From Phaseolus vulgaris (taxonomy: Eukaryota > Streptophyta > Magnoliopsida > Fabales > Fabaceae): 64,000 bases of DNA. The stretch covers positions 5,242,118 through 5,306,117 of the forward strand of contig NC_023757.2 of NCBI RefSeq assembly GCF_000499845.2, written 5' to 3'. Position numbers and translations under genes: made by a program. Positions 47,881 through 60,413 of the stretch are shown one piece after another; the first letter of the stretch is position 1; each line of letters starts with the position of its first letter. A model generated the notes under the pieces. The model had not been told where the DNA came from, did not search any database, and was given only the letters and a program-made list of their open reading frames with translations.

Positions 47881-49110
47881 CACTAAAAAAAAAATATTAT
47901 TTATAGATTTTTATCTATATATCTGAATCCATAAATAAATTCAGCATCGGATATACCTATGGACAACATTATTTATGAATATTATTCACAAATCTGAATT
48001 TGTAAGTAAATTTAGCCTTACCTACCAATTATTACCCACAGATCTCTATCACTTATCAACTATTACCCACAGATCTCTATTACCAATGGATCTCTATTAT
48101 ATACCAACTATTACCCACAAATCTATATTATCTACCAATTATTACCAACAAATCTCTACCTACCAAATTATGTATAAAAAAATAGTTGTATGTAATTTTC
48201 AATTCCACTACTTAGCTAGAGTATTTCAAACAACTAATCTAAGCTAATTAAATCAAATAAAAAAAAAGAAACTAGGTTAACCGTGAAATAAGCATTATGT
48301 GAATTATAAAACAAAGATGAAAGGGATTGCTTACTTAACAGTGAGATGGTGATGCAAGACGGTGGCACTAAATCAATTTCCCTACCATCAATAAAATTGG
48401 ATTTTGCGAGATGAAGATTTCATTGTAAGATTGAAAAACTTACCTATAAACACAGTGGTGGTGTGATGGCGACAACAATAACATAACATGGTGAGACACA
48501 ATGACGAAGAAACAACAACGATTCGTGAGGAAGAAGACACATTGAACACATGGTCTTACTAGACTTTAAACATCTTTTCTACATTAATGTTTGGTAATTG
48601 ATGCTCTTAGAAACTACCATTATATATAAAATGGTAACTTTTACATTGATTACTATACATCCAATGTATAGTGGAGAGGTGAATAGGAAGGTCTGTCTGA
48701 TATGAAGATGAAGATAGCGCATGCTGCAGATTGGAACAGAATGTGCAGTTTGGAACGAAGATAGTGTCTGCTACATATTTTTTGTTGGAATTTTTTTTTT
48801 TCTACACAACAGTCCATGAAGTTAGATAGGAGTGTTGAGATGTTCATTCATAGGAATTAGAGGACAAGTTTGGATATAGAATTTAGGATTTTGAGATAAG
48901 ATTGACAAGTTTTGTTTTAAAAGACTCATAGTGTATAAGATTGAGCATCTCCAGAATACTTTCTCTTTATTTATGTTTTCAATAAAAAAATATACATCCA
49001 ATGTAAAAAGCTTTCAAATTTTTTCAAAATTTTCACCACAATATAATTTGTGTATATGTTAATATCTAATGTGTAAAATTATATATGGATTTACCGTTTT
49101 TTTAGTAGTG
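47881..49110. mobile_element. Probable non-autonomous CACTA element
   Basis: Begins CACTAAAAAAAAAATATT and ends CGTTTTTTTAGTAGTG, an inverted CACTA-type end. Close to the left end a block at about 48028-48165 repeats TATTACCCACAGATCTCTAT four times with small changes, as in subterminal transposase-binding arrays. The 3-bp flanks (TGT and GGC) do not match, so one boundary may be wrong or mutated. No coding sequence. Confidence 0.45.
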
Positions 49111-49880
49111 GGCTGTTTATTCCAATCATGTCAATTGGTTGAGTGACTAGACACATACCATGAAAAAATTATATACTAAGGAATACACAAAAATGTTAGT
49201 CAGAATAATGAACTCCAATAATGTTATATGGTCAATGGGATAAAAAACAGCCTTACACAAAAATTAACTCCAATAATAATTGATATATATTAATATTTGG
49301 AATATTTTTACTCTTGATGTTTCTGGTGTGCAACATAAAAAATTTAAGCAAAAGTTTGATTGTTAAAAGCTTTATGGACAGTGATGTATATGAGTCGTAT
49401 CGAATGTATAAAATGAGTCGGTAGTAGAACATGTATTCAGAGGGGGGAAGAAGAATATATTAGGGTGTGTGTCCAATATCTTGAGGCTTCTAGCCTAGAA
49501 ATTTCTCTCTTTGTTTAAGTGCAGGTTAATGTAAAGCATGGCAGAGGGACATCTGCATACAAGAGTGCTGATTCATGTACAATGAACCAAGGAAAGACAC
49601 CACATTGTCTTCTCATGTGCACGTGTCCAATTATGAACTTCACCAAACTTCTTTGTAACATATGGAATCACTTATGTAAGTGGGTAAGAGTAATGTGTAA
49701 ATATCACGTGATTTGTAGATAATAAAAAACAAATGCATTATAAGATTTTTTATTTTATTTTATTGTTGTTGACACAGTCTAGATATCTTTAAATATAGGA
49801 GCAAGAGAACAAGAGTTACTTATTGTAGCTATACATTTTTTTTATTATTTGTTTGTTGTGAGACAGTTTGTTCTACTTTA
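49111..49880. other. Intergenic DNA, nothing recognised
   Basis: Short open frames only; the 67-codon plus-strand frame at 49519-49722 has no domain. Confidence 0.35.
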
Positions 49881-49995
49881 GTGTCTGAGTATACCTAAGC
49901 TGTTTTTTTTTCTTTCTATCTTCTATGTATTTTAGTAGTTGTGATCTATTTGATATATTTGTTTTATCTTGTATAAGGATTGAAATAACTCTCCT
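49880..49995 (+). repeat. LINE 3' tail
   Basis: CTTGTATAAGGATTGAAATA at 49969 matches the tail near 24969 exactly for about 19 bases and precedes a repeat junction. Confidence 0.4.
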
Positions 49996-50084
49996 CACCA
50001 TGGGGCTTTTGCGTGGGCCTATTTGACGCATACTTATTATTACTAATTACTATTTATATTCTTTATTAATGTTGGAAACATTTT

Positions 50085-50168
50085 GCACTCGATAGGAATC
50101 GAACCCAAGAAACTGCAACAGTCAGGATTTGAACTCAAGAACCACTAGACCAAACAAATTCTTTAATT
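50085..50168 (-). repeat. tRNA-like (SINE-type) sequence, copy 3
   Basis: The minus strand reads AAAGAATTTGTTTGGTCTAG then TGGTTCTTGAG (box A-like) and, about 40 bases on, GGGTTCGATTCC (box B-like, near 50100). This is the best preserved of three copies. It lies beside an AT-rich array. Confidence 0.6.
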
Positions 50169-50169
50169 A

Positions 50170-50780
50170 TATTATCATTTTTATTATACTTATTATTAAT
50201 ATAATTTATACATATTAATATAATTATTATTAATAATAATAAAATAAATTATACTCATATTATTCAATTATTATTAATATTATTATTAACATTATTATTA
50301 ATAATATTATTAACATTATAATTAATATTATAATTAACATTATTATTAATATTATTATAAATATTATTAATATTATTATACATATTATTAATATTATTAG
50401 TATTAATATTAATATTTAATAAATTTAATATTATTATCATCAATTTAATAAATTTAATTTAACTAATTTATATCATAATTTCAAAAATAAAATAGTTATG
50501 ACAATATATAAATAAAATAAATTTAAAATAAATAATATTTAAAATAAACAAATATTTTATATAACATTTAAATAATTTAAATATATATTTTATTTTAGTC
50601 AATTAATTTTAAATCAAACGCTTATTTAATTTAATAAATCTAATTTAATTAATTTATATTCAAAATTGATAAATTAAATAATTTATTATAACATTAAAGA
50701 AATAATTCTAAAATAAATATAATAAAGAATTCAAAATTAAAATATTTATTATACATTAAAAATATTTAAATTTTAAAATT
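50170..50780. repeat. AT-rich TAATATTAT array and AT-rich tail
   Basis: The first 250 bp are TTAATATTATTA-type units like those at 24.2-24.6 kb; the rest is AATTTAATAA-rich. Confidence 0.75.
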
Positions 50781-50794
50781 CTAAACATGCATGG

Positions 50795-51054
50795 GCTATA
50801 GCGGACGCATATGCGTGGGTTCTGTGGGCAACGCAAAACGGACGCATATGCGTGGGCTGCGGCCGACGCAAAACCGACGCCTATGCGTGGGCCGCGGCCG
50901 ATGCAAAATTTTTTTAAAAAAAAAAAAAATTAAATCAATATATGCGTCCAATGTAAATCTTGCGTGGGTTTTTACTTATTTTGGCCGACGAGAGTAGCGT
51001 CCGCAAATGGCCCACGCAAAAATTTGGAAGCTAAATCAAGTTTTTCTTGTAGTG
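50795..51054. mobile_element. CACTA element right end with palindromic subterminal array
   Basis: Ends TTTTTCTTGTAGTG at 51054 (inverted CACTACAAGAAAAA). Upstream is a GC-rich block with GGACGCATATGCGTGGG at 50803-50819 and 50840-50856 and a variant at 50875-50891, plus inverted GCGTCC/CCCACGCA copies near 50943 and 51000-51017. Such repeated subterminal motifs bind transposase in CACTA elements. The left end could not be found. Confidence 0.65.
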
Positions 51055-52472
51055 TTTACACTCACTTATATACCATGAAAGACTCTAATATTTAATCGAC
51101 TGGATAAAAAGAAAACGTGTAAATATCTTACGTAGAAGACGTGTTTTGTAAGATTAATGATGTGTATAAAGAATAGAGTATTTATTTACTTAAATATTTT
51201 ATCAATAAAAATATTGTATAGTTGTACCAACGATCAACATTCATGCTTACTATTTGAAATACAAACTATAAACATAAACTTACATATTATATATATATAA
51301 ATTTTACTAATTTAAGGTGGGATTTGACAGTGAAATAGTTTTTCCTAAAAACTATAAGGTTTTACGTAAAATTGTTTTCATACTGCCTTAGTCCATAAGA
51401 ATATATATACCTTGTTTGGTTAGTTACCGAAACTTTTTTTTTCTTCATTACAACAACTTTATAAAAGGTTTATCATATAGAAATTTCGATATCTTGAAAA
51501 AGAGTTATAAATATGACCGCAGTGTTTATATTTAATATTTTTTTAAGGAATATACACAATTTATTATTTTAAGGACTACCTATGCACTAAATAACTGAAA
51601 ACAATTGAACATATTATCGAATATTTACGATCTGGAGGGAAGGACATGTAGTGACTTTTTTGTTCTATTAAAATATAGATTTAATTTTCGTTTCTTTGGG
51701 ATATCAAATCTAAAATAATATTTCACAAGTATTGGCTTATATGGAATTAAGAAATTTAGCAACTATGCTGGCAAAACAGAAAAGATATAAAAAGTTAATA
51801 TCAGAAACTATTTTCCATGATATAACCAAATCCACTAAGATTTATATCAATAACATGATTGACAAATAATCATGTATCTTGGGTATGGTCTATCACAAGT
51901 CACACCCTTAAATAAATCTCAAAACTTTGAGGAACTTGAAAGTGATTTTCAATGAAAAATACATTGGGTTCATTCAATAAGAGAGAATTTCATGTGACTC
52001 ATGAGTTTTTTTTTTTCATTTTCATTTTCTTTAATATAAAACATTCCTCGATATATACATTCATATGCTAGGTAAACTTACCATCACCATTCATTCTTGG
52101 CAATTTGGACATTTCCCGAAAAATTATTCTGAAAAATTCCTCATCGCATGTTATGTGATGTGAGTTGCTTTGCAAATGACATGTGCTGATTTAACTTCAA
52201 TCCTTTTCCCCTTAAAAGTGATAAGATTTTGATACCAAAATGAACCTAATACAAGGAGACAGAAGAATTTCTTTTTGACTCTTGCTATATCATTTACTCA
52301 TTTTAGGCTATACGGGTAACCCTGGTCTCCTTCACATCCAACGACAATTATAATACACAGCAAGAGAAATTGAGACATTCCTATCCCCTTATATATGCTA
52401 TAGTACTAAAACAAAGTAAAATACCCTTTTAAGTCACAAGCAAGAGTAGCCTTCAAATGCAGAATAAAATTA
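51055..52472. other. AT-rich intergenic DNA
   Basis: No gene or repeat boundary recognised. Confidence 0.4.
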
Positions 52473-53010
52473 TTAGATAGAGTAGAACTATGTTCTCTTC
52501 CTCTCCAAACCTTCACAAATAACTTGTGCATACTTTTGTTTACTCTAGATGGGCATACAATAATGAGATGAAGGATGGGTGTCAATTGAGGAATATGGAC
52601 AAAAGGACACATATGGGTGGAGAAGTCATAATGGTGTTCTACGGATCTGTCTATCTTTTATCATAGTTTCTGAGGGAGATTACAAATGTACAGGCCTTGC
52701 CACAATTACTGACTCGTTGTAACCATTGTTGCAGCTGGTGTGCATTTGGGTGAACCAATTGTGTTTGAACCTCAATCTTTGTAGTTGTTATCATGTGAAC
52801 AAATGCTTAATTGGTGGATGAGACACAATAAAGGTTTTGTTTGTAATTTGGGTGAGATTAGATTCACTTTTTGAGAATGATTTGTATGTCATTTGTGGGT
52901 TTAATTGAGTATGAACTTCGGTTTTGTGTATAAGGGTTTGAGCATCCCTGAAATGTTCCTATAATTTCTTTTTTGCTGATAAAAAATCTTCTTAGATAGA
53001 GTAGAACTAT
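52473..53010 (+). mobile_element. 5'-truncated LINE insertion with 19-bp target duplication
   Basis: TTAGATAGAGTAGAACTAT occurs perfectly at 52473-52491 and 52992-53010. The 500 bp between them end GCTGATAAAAAATCTTC, an A-rich tail, preceded by GTGTATAAGGGTTTGAGCATCCCTGAAATG-like sequence (52926 on) typical of plant LINE 3' ends. The pattern of long target duplication, 5' truncation and A-rich 3' end is that of target-primed reverse transcription. No open frame of the LINE remains. Confidence 0.85.
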
Positions 53011-53709
53011 ATTTTAAAATGACTACGATTTTCAAATCCCAACGTCCTACTTGTAATTAGAATATAAGAATAACTTATGAGTTGATTTTTTTTTGTCCAT
53101 CTATCAAAATAATTAGAAATATTTCACATTTAGTGTATAAGACACTCATGTCACAAATTTGGGTTGCATTTTGTCACCTAACCTTTCTTTTTTAAATGCC
53201 TAAGAAAATTCTTTTCCACCAAGCTTAAAAATGTAATCATTGCTAAAATGGCTTATTAGTACTCTTACAATTGTCTCAAATTATTGTAGTGCACAAATAC
53301 ATTTTCAACTAAGAAACTATAGTTCTCAATTAATAACCTAACTTTTTGAATCCAAATATAGATCGTGCATCAAGTATGCGTTGAAGAACTTGATTAGAGA
53401 TTAATATTGGTAGTGTGATGTATTGACTCTAAATTATGATAATCTTATTACGATCATAGTAGGTCATCTCCTGGTGCTTCTAGTTGTGTGAATATTAGGT
53501 AGACTACCCTTTTTACTCTTGCAGACGATGTTTGTTGTAATTGTTTTTTAACGATTTTCTGTTATTTTTCTATATATAGAAACATGTTATACTCTTTTTA
53601 GTGTCTTTTGATATATGTTATTTGTGTGTAGGACCTTCTACTATAATACAATTTCTTTTCTTTTTTTTCTTATTATTGTGCTTCTTATTATTATTGTAAG
53701 AACCTAACA
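53011..53709 (+). repeat. Possible gypsy 5' LTR remnant
   Basis: Ends AACCTAACA directly before ATTGATGTTGTCTGTGAGAA (53710-53729), which resembles the gypsy primer site TTGGCGCCGTCTGTGGGAA. The left edge is unknown. Confidence 0.35.
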
Positions 53710-53799
53710 ATTGATGTTGTCTGTGAGAACAAGAGGAAGAAAGTCAAGAAGATCAAGTTTGAGACATGACCATCAATTTTGACAATATTGAGATAACTT

Positions 53800-55360
53800 T
53801 GAATTATAGAGGATCAAGATGGAAGTTGGGGTGATATGTGTAAGTCAAAAGATGATGGAGGGTTGGGCATAAAAGATATTGGGGTGTTTAACATAGCCTT
53901 GTTAGGAACATGGAAGTGGGGATTGGGATTAGACATGAGAGGTTTATGGAAAAAAGTTATGGTGTCAAAGTATAGATCATAGAGGACTGTTGGGTTAGCC
54001 ATAACTCTCTTAGGGATAAGTATCCTCGGTTATATGTGAATGTGTGTGAAAAGGAAAGTAATCTACAAAATATGGACCACGAGTGCGGGGGTGGATGGTA
54101 GTGGACATTAAAATTGCGTAGAGAGTGATTTTTGTGGGAGAGAGAAAATCTGGAAAGGTTAATAGGTATTTTGGGATAATGTTCTATTCAAGTAGGAAAA
54201 CAAGATATATGGACCTGGAAAGACGGTGAAACAAATGTAAACACTGTTAAATATGCTTATAACAAAATTTGGAGTCTTCTAGCACGGAAAAAATAAGATA
54301 CAATAGAAGATCTATGGAATATAAAGGCTATGACATATGCATTACACCTTTCTTAGAGAGTTATCATAAATAGAGTGGCTACATGGGTTAATTTAGGTAA
54401 GAAAGGTGTTAATGTTGTTTCTAACCTTTGTGCTATGTGTGAAAAGGAAGAGGAGTTTTTCCAACATCTTTTTTTCGATTGTAGTATGTCCTAGAAAATT
54501 TGGAAGTTATGAGACAAATGGGCAAGCATAGATTTAGTATATCACAACTCTGCCAGAAATAACCTATAACTTTATGCTTTTAGGAATGACTAGGGAACTT
54601 AACCACACCTGGAAAACTATATGGGTTACTATTGTATGGTCCATATGGACACATAGAAACAATATTGTTTTTAAAGGATCTATACAAGATTCTGATGATA
54701 TTTTTAATGTATCTCAACTAAAAACCTGGGTATGGATCACAAACAAGTTTCCAAAAGCACACTTCTCATATTTTGATTGGTGTCTATATCTTGGGTTGTG
54801 TATAAAGAGTTATGCTAGCTAGAATTAGGATGGGTAATGTAATGTACACAGAGGACTAAATCTTTGATGATATTTCAAAATTTGTTATAGTATGAACACC
54901 CTAGTTGTATGGATGTATGGTTTCTTAGAGCATCCTGTTATGTTATACTTTTGCGATACATATGTTTGAAAAAATGAGGGGTTGTTTCTGGTTTCTGTTT
55001 ATTGCCTCTTATTTTGCTTTACTGGTATGCAGTAAAGATGAAATTTTTCTTCCCTCTTTTAGCAACACATTGGGAGATATATTACTACTCATGTACTAGC
55101 AACTAGAATGAGGGTGAACAACATATGTGCTCTCAGATGTAACAAAGGCACATACATTGAATAGCAAATTTAAAAATTGTGTTAATTTGTAATTAAGGGA
55201 TGATTACGTGTGTATTAGGACTATCGTTTTTGGCTTTTGTGAAGGCTAATGCTTCGTCAATACAAGTGAAACATGAACTTTTGACTGCTCTGCATTTGTA
55301 TATGGGTTAGAGCACCACAAATGCTCCATATAATTCTAATTAAGTTATTATTGTTGATAA
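53800..55360 (+). pseudogene. LINE reverse transcriptase C-terminal region and 3' tail
   Basis: Plus-strand fragments run in LINE ORF2 order: LGIKDIGVFNIALLGTWKWG near 53853, KYAYNKIWSLLARKK near 54250, then the zinc-binding zf-RVT motif CAMCEKEEEFFQHLFFDC near 54431. The distal WKTIWVTIVWSIWTHRNNIV and TWVWITNKFPKAHFSYFDWC are at about 54610-54785. It ends with AGAGCACCACAAATGCTCC and TTGATAAAAAAA near 55310-55366. Stops and frameshifts are numerous and the polymerase palm is missing, so it is a 5'-truncated dead copy. Confidence 0.75.
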
Positions 55361-55364
55361 AAAA

Positions 55365-57424
55365 ATGGAAGTTATCTTGATACAATTAGAATGTGCTAGC
55401 GCGATAAATGGGGTGGTGAACATGTCAATGTCTTTGTTTCAAAAGGAGAAGACTAACATGATCAACAAAGTCATAAGCACCATAGTTTTGTGTCTTGGAG
55501 ATAATACACATAGGGAAGTGGAAATGAGAAGATTGATGCATCCATATGGATGAAGCTAAAAACAACAACATATATGATGAAATCTTTAGCACATAAAATT
55601 TGTTAGAAATAACAACTATATTCATTCAGAATGATAAAATCAAGAACGATTGTGATGTGACAAACAAATTTTAACAAGATTCTAAACAACCTTGAAACAT
55701 TGAGATGAAACTCAACGTGAAGATAATGATTTATTCCTTCTTTATGTCTTACTCAAGACCTTTGATCATTTTAAAGATGCTTTATTGTTAACCATTATTT
55801 TGGAGGAAGTTCATACATCAATTTGGACTAAGGAGTTTTAGAAGTTTCAAAAGTCTAAAATAGGTGATAGTGGGGCAAGTTTGAATGCCTCAAAGTCCAA
55901 GAACAACAAAAGGAGTAAGGTGAAATGGAAGAAGTAAAACCAATCATTAAAGGATAGGATGGAGAGGGGTCTTGAGTGCTACAACTACCACGAGAGAGGT
56001 TACTATAATAAATATTGCTTAGAAAAGGAAAGGAATGAGAGGGGAACGAACTCTCATTTTCAAAGATAATTTATTGATACCATTGTAGCGTTTGATAGTT
56101 TTGAGTTTGCTAGAGTGTTGGTGGCATCAGTTTCAAATACTCGTAGAAGATAAATCATAGGTTCAAGGTGCACTTATCACATATGTTTAGTAAAAGATTT
56201 TTTTGAGAGATTTGAACTAAAAAATAAGTGTAGTTCTTCTTGAGAACAACAAAGTTTGTAAGATGCAAGACATGTGGTTAGTCAGACTATAGATGTTTAA
56301 CAACTAAGAGATGTTATTGCAAGATACGAGGTACATTCCTCAGCATAAGAGAAACCTTTTTTCGATTACTATGTTTGATCTTATGGGGTTGACAAGCAAG
56401 ATTGAATGAGGTACTATGAAGATTTTAAAAGGATCATTTATAGTTGTTAAGGGAGTGAACATGAATAATCTTTACATATTAGATGGTTCAACATTGATCG
56501 TGCATGCATTTGTGACAAATTAGATGCTGTGAGATAAAAAAAAATGTGACATATGAGGTAGGGACACATACGTGACAAAGGTTTGGTGGAGTTTGGCAAG
56601 CAAAACCTACTATTAGATGATAATATGGAGGAGTTGAAGTTTAGTGATCAATGCGTCCTTGAAAAGACTCAAATTGAAGTTTGAGACTAATAAACATGTG
56701 TCTAGTAGGACTAATTTGAGTATGCCCGTGCATACTTTTGGAGTCCAACATGAGGTCAAACTCATGGTAGTGGGTTTTATTTCTTTACTACCACAGATAA
56801 CTACACAAGGAGGGTGTGGATTTATATCTTGAAAAGTAAGAAGAAAGTATTTTAGGGATTAGAGGAATAACACACCAGGATTGGTATTTAGTAGGTAACC
56901 AAACTTTAAGTGCTTATAACTGAAAATGAATTTGAGTTTGTATCATATCAATTTAACTAGTTTTGCAAGAAAAAATTTATAAGGTGGCATAAGATGGTCA
57001 CAAGTATACCTCAACAAAATGATTTTGTTTCAACTAGGTAAGTTATGTTATTGGGAGTTAGTTTTCCTAAGTCCTTATAGGACAAGCTGCAAATATTGTC
57101 ATTTATCTAATAAACAAAAGTCCATTATATGCATGAAGTTGAAGACTCTCATGAAGGTGTGAATTAGAAAGCCATTAAATTACAATAATCTGAGAGTGTT
57201 TGTTGCCTTGACAAGCATAAACAAATAGGTGTATCTTCAATGGATACACCGAATGAGTGAAGAGGTATAAGTTGTGGACGTTGAAACTTGGGGAAGATAG
57301 ATGTTTTATAAGCAAAGACGTCATATTTGGTGAGACTCAAATGATTATGATGTGTAGAGATCTGGAGAAAGGCATAGAGAAAGCTCATGATGAGGTGGCT
57401 CAAAGCCTATGTTGGGAACGATGA
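55365..57424 (+). pseudogene. Decayed Ty1/copia gag, protease and integrase
   Basis: Plus-strand order fits copia: Gag (ECASAINGVVNMSMSLFQKE near 55386), zinc knuckle CYNYHERGYYNKYC near 55978 with altered spacing residues, a protease-like IIGSRCTYHIC near 56156 (from LDSGCTYHM), and integrase scraps (HTFGVQHEVKLMVVGFISLL near 56735). Polymerase-like sequence continues to about 57420. Many stops. Reading is then interrupted by a repeat copy at 57425-58009 before RNase H resumes. Confidence 0.65.
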
Positions 57425-58009
57425 AATCTGAGGTTTCTTAACCTTGAAGTATTCTTCTTGGCTTCGCTTCAACTCCAACTCAACAAAATCATCTTTCTTA
57501 AGTATGAAAAAACGTTTTTGCTTTGAATCCGCTCCAAGCCAAACTCAAGCGATTTGGACTTTTCTTGATATTGACCCTTTTTCGCTTTGGATTAGCTCCA
57601 AGCCAACCCTAAGCGAATTTAGGCTTTCTTGTACTTGAATTACTATTTTCGCTCAGAGCCTCTTAAATTCAATTTGCCTCCAAAACTATGCTATTGTGAT
57701 CCTTCACTGGCTTAGATTCGCTCAACGTATCCCTCGACGCTTAGTGCTTTAGAGATTCTTGATTTCATTTCTCTCTATTGCCAATACGCTTAGCCTTGGA
57801 TGTAGGTGCATAGCGAATTAGTCATTCTACTAATCCTTTGTTTTGTTGCTGATTTCTTTATTTTCCTTCAATTTTTGCATTCCCTTATCTCATTTTGGGT
57901 CAAGCATCATTATTGGTGAAAAGGAATCATTTTCATGATATTTACATACAATCCATTCATTTTTCATGCCTAATTTGATATGAAAATTAAGAACATTTGA
58001 CACTTATCA
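57425..58009 (-). repeat. Dispersed LTR-like repeat, copy C (partial), inserted in copia
   Basis: On the minus strand it starts TGATAAGTGTCAAATGTTC at 58009, like copy B at 26789. It holds several CGCTCAGAG/GCTCCAAGCCAA motifs like those in copies A and B. It separates copia pol from its own RNase H. No clear target duplication seen. Confidence 0.45.
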
Positions 58010-58014
58010 ACTTT

Positions 58015-58290
58015 ATGGTTGAAGGTAAGAGAACTGGTTATTATACATGATTGTGACTATTCATTGTGATAGTAAAAGTGTCACATTTAGTTGATCATCA
58101 AATATGCCACTAGAGAATCAAACACATCAAATGTTAAACTACATTTTGTTTGAGGCATTATTTTTTGGAGATACATGATTATGAAAGTAGCTTTAGAGGA
58201 AAATACTGTAGATGTGTTTACGAAGTCTTTCCCAAGATTGAGGCTTAATTATTCCTTGAAGAATTTTTTTTTTTGTTTAAGAATGAAGGA
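58015..58290 (+). pseudogene. Copia RNase H end and polypurine tract
   Basis: Plus-strand fragments IHCDSKSVTF near 58054, NQTHQMLNYILFEALFF near 58117 and VDVFTKSFPRLRLNYSL near 58210 match the C-terminal copia RNase H (IHCDS-SA, RTKHID-R-HF-RE, D-FTK-LP). It is followed by the purine stretch GAATGAAGGAAAG before TGTCACGATAG at 58294, the likely 3' LTR start. Confidence 0.65.
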
Positions 58291-58293
58291 AAG

Positions 58294-58830
58294 TGTCACG
58301 ATAGCTCTTTCATGATTTTAGAGTCAAGGTGTTGCATGATTTAAGTGAAAGTTGCAGAACAAGGTCACTATAATTCATATAGCCTAAGGTTAGACAACTT
58401 TCAACACATACAATAATTATTTTATTTATAAGTTCCATGAAAATAATTTTGTCAATTGTTAATAGGAAAATGGATTCATTTGAATCTCACTACTACATCA
58501 TGTAGTGGATGAGAGTCATTCTTTGTGCGAGTATTACTAATTCCTAGATAAAAGGAAACATGTTTCAATATTTGCTAAAATGTATTTTACTTTTATGATT
58601 ATTGTACAATAATGTGAGTCAAATATTTCAGATTTTTAATGATCAATCTTCATTGTTTTAGGATGATATATAATAATTATGACGACATGTAACAAGTAAG
58701 AGAACAATGAACAACATTTTTTCTCCAACATAAATAGTGTAGTTAAGTTTATTTTCTTGTTTAGCTCATTTATAAGTTAAATTAGACATTTTTTGTATTG
58801 AACTTGTAGTACAATTCTTTGTATATATAT
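58294..58830 (+). repeat. Probable copia 3' LTR
   Basis: Starts TGTCACGATAGCTCTTTC right after the polypurine tract. The 5' partner LTR was not found, and the right edge is approximate. It contains the near-palindrome CACTACTACATCATGTAGTG near 58490. Confidence 0.4.
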
Positions 58831-60330
58831 TAAAAAAAAAATTTATACATTTCAAGTTTTAATTTTAAATCAAATCCAATTGTTCGATGTAAATTTACGA
58901 TGAATTTAACCTATATAACGTAAATTTACGTTAGACAATTCACAATCTAACATAAATACTATTTTATAATTAACAATTTATATTATATTCATTGGTATTT
59001 GTTGTAAAGTAATCTAACTTAAAAATACTTTTTATCTCAAATAAAATAGTCGACGTACGTATAAAAGTATATTTTCCACGTCTACACGTTAAAAGCATTT
59101 TTGTATTAGTGAAGTAACGAATATAAATAATGAGTGACATTGTACTCTACTGAATCCATCCACTAAACTTTTGTTTTTCAATATTTTATAGCCACGTTTT
59201 CTTAAGAGATCCGTTGTTACTTTTCAAGATTTGTTTAGTTCATCCGTACACTAGTTTTTTTTTTTTAATTTTATGTTCTTATCAACTACGAGTAAAACTC
59301 GTAGCCACTAATTATGACCCACCCTAGAATAAGTAGGTTAGAAATATTTGAAGAGGTTTTTATTTATTGAATTACATAATTTTTTAAATATTTCATCTCA
59401 AAATAAATAACCCTCTCAACCAAATTAATAAACAAAATTATTTACATATTTTTTATAGACAAAAAAAAGTGCGAAAAAAACTCAAGTTACAAAAAGTAAG
59501 AAAAAAAACATGTACAAGTTAAACATTTTTACCGCAAAAAGAGAAAGATGGAAAAGTTGCACCATTTATTATTTTTCTTATATAAAAGATTATGTTCGTT
59601 AAATAATAGATTATATTATTAATATTTATGTTAATTTTAAAATTAAATCAAACATAATTAATTATAAAAATTTTCATTTATTATTAGTATAATAATAATG
59701 ATAATAACTAGTTATAAAAAATATTGAAAATAATAGATAAATTCATTAATAAGAAATGAGATTATCTTTCTTTTTACGTGTTTTAATTCTTTGTCATTTA
59801 ATATAAATAAACACCACTTGTTACTTTTCTTTTGTCTCACCTTTTTCTTATGAAAAATGATTTTTTGACACTGCTCCACCCTACATCCCACTAAATATTA
59901 ATATTTTAATTATTTTTAATTTTTTTAATTTTAAAAATTATTTAAACATTTTGCATTTTGTTTATATTTTCATTAAAAACATTGTTTTATTTTATTTTAA
60001 TTTTTTTATTATAAATATTAATATTTTGTTGTGGGTGTAAAGTGTAGCAAGGTGTAAAAATATCATTACTCTTTTCTTATACCCAAATATGGTAAAAATC
60101 TCAGTAGTCATCAATCAATAGTAGTAACCAATCAAATGTCTCACTGTTGTAGTCGATGAGTGCTTTATGCTTGTAATGGAGCAGGTGATAATTTGAATAA
60201 AAGATGGTTGAACAAGTACGAGCAGGTGAATATGAGTGGATAATTTCATTCATTAGCTTCCATGTGGCATGCTTTTGACAACAAAAGACAAATACTTGCC
60301 AAACCTAACACAAATTTGACATGGCTATTC
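58831..60330. other. AT-rich intergenic DNA
   Basis: Around 58894-58935 a small inverted motif, GTAAATTTACG, occurs twice; TTTTTGTATTAGTG near 59098 resembles a MITE/CACTA end. No gene seen. The final part is the promoter region of the CASP gene. Confidence 0.35.
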
Positions 60331-60336
60331 TACACC

Positions 60337-60346
60337 TATATATAAA
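60337..60346 (+). promoter_or_regulatory. TATA box of the CASP gene
   Basis: TATATATAAA lies 68 bp before the chosen ATG, so transcription should start near 60370. This rules out the in-frame upstream ATG at 60321. Confidence 0.6.
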
Positions 60347-60413
60347 TGCATGTTTCACCACCATAACTATAGAGCTTTTGAGCCAAAGTGTGTTGAAGAG
60401 AGATTGGAGGAGA

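Noticed and set aside
24083..51054. A single 27-kb CACTA element joining the two matching ends
   Set aside because: The 3-bp flanks differ (TAT and TTT), the interior contains host genes and many unrelated elements, and subterminal sequences at the two ends are not alike.
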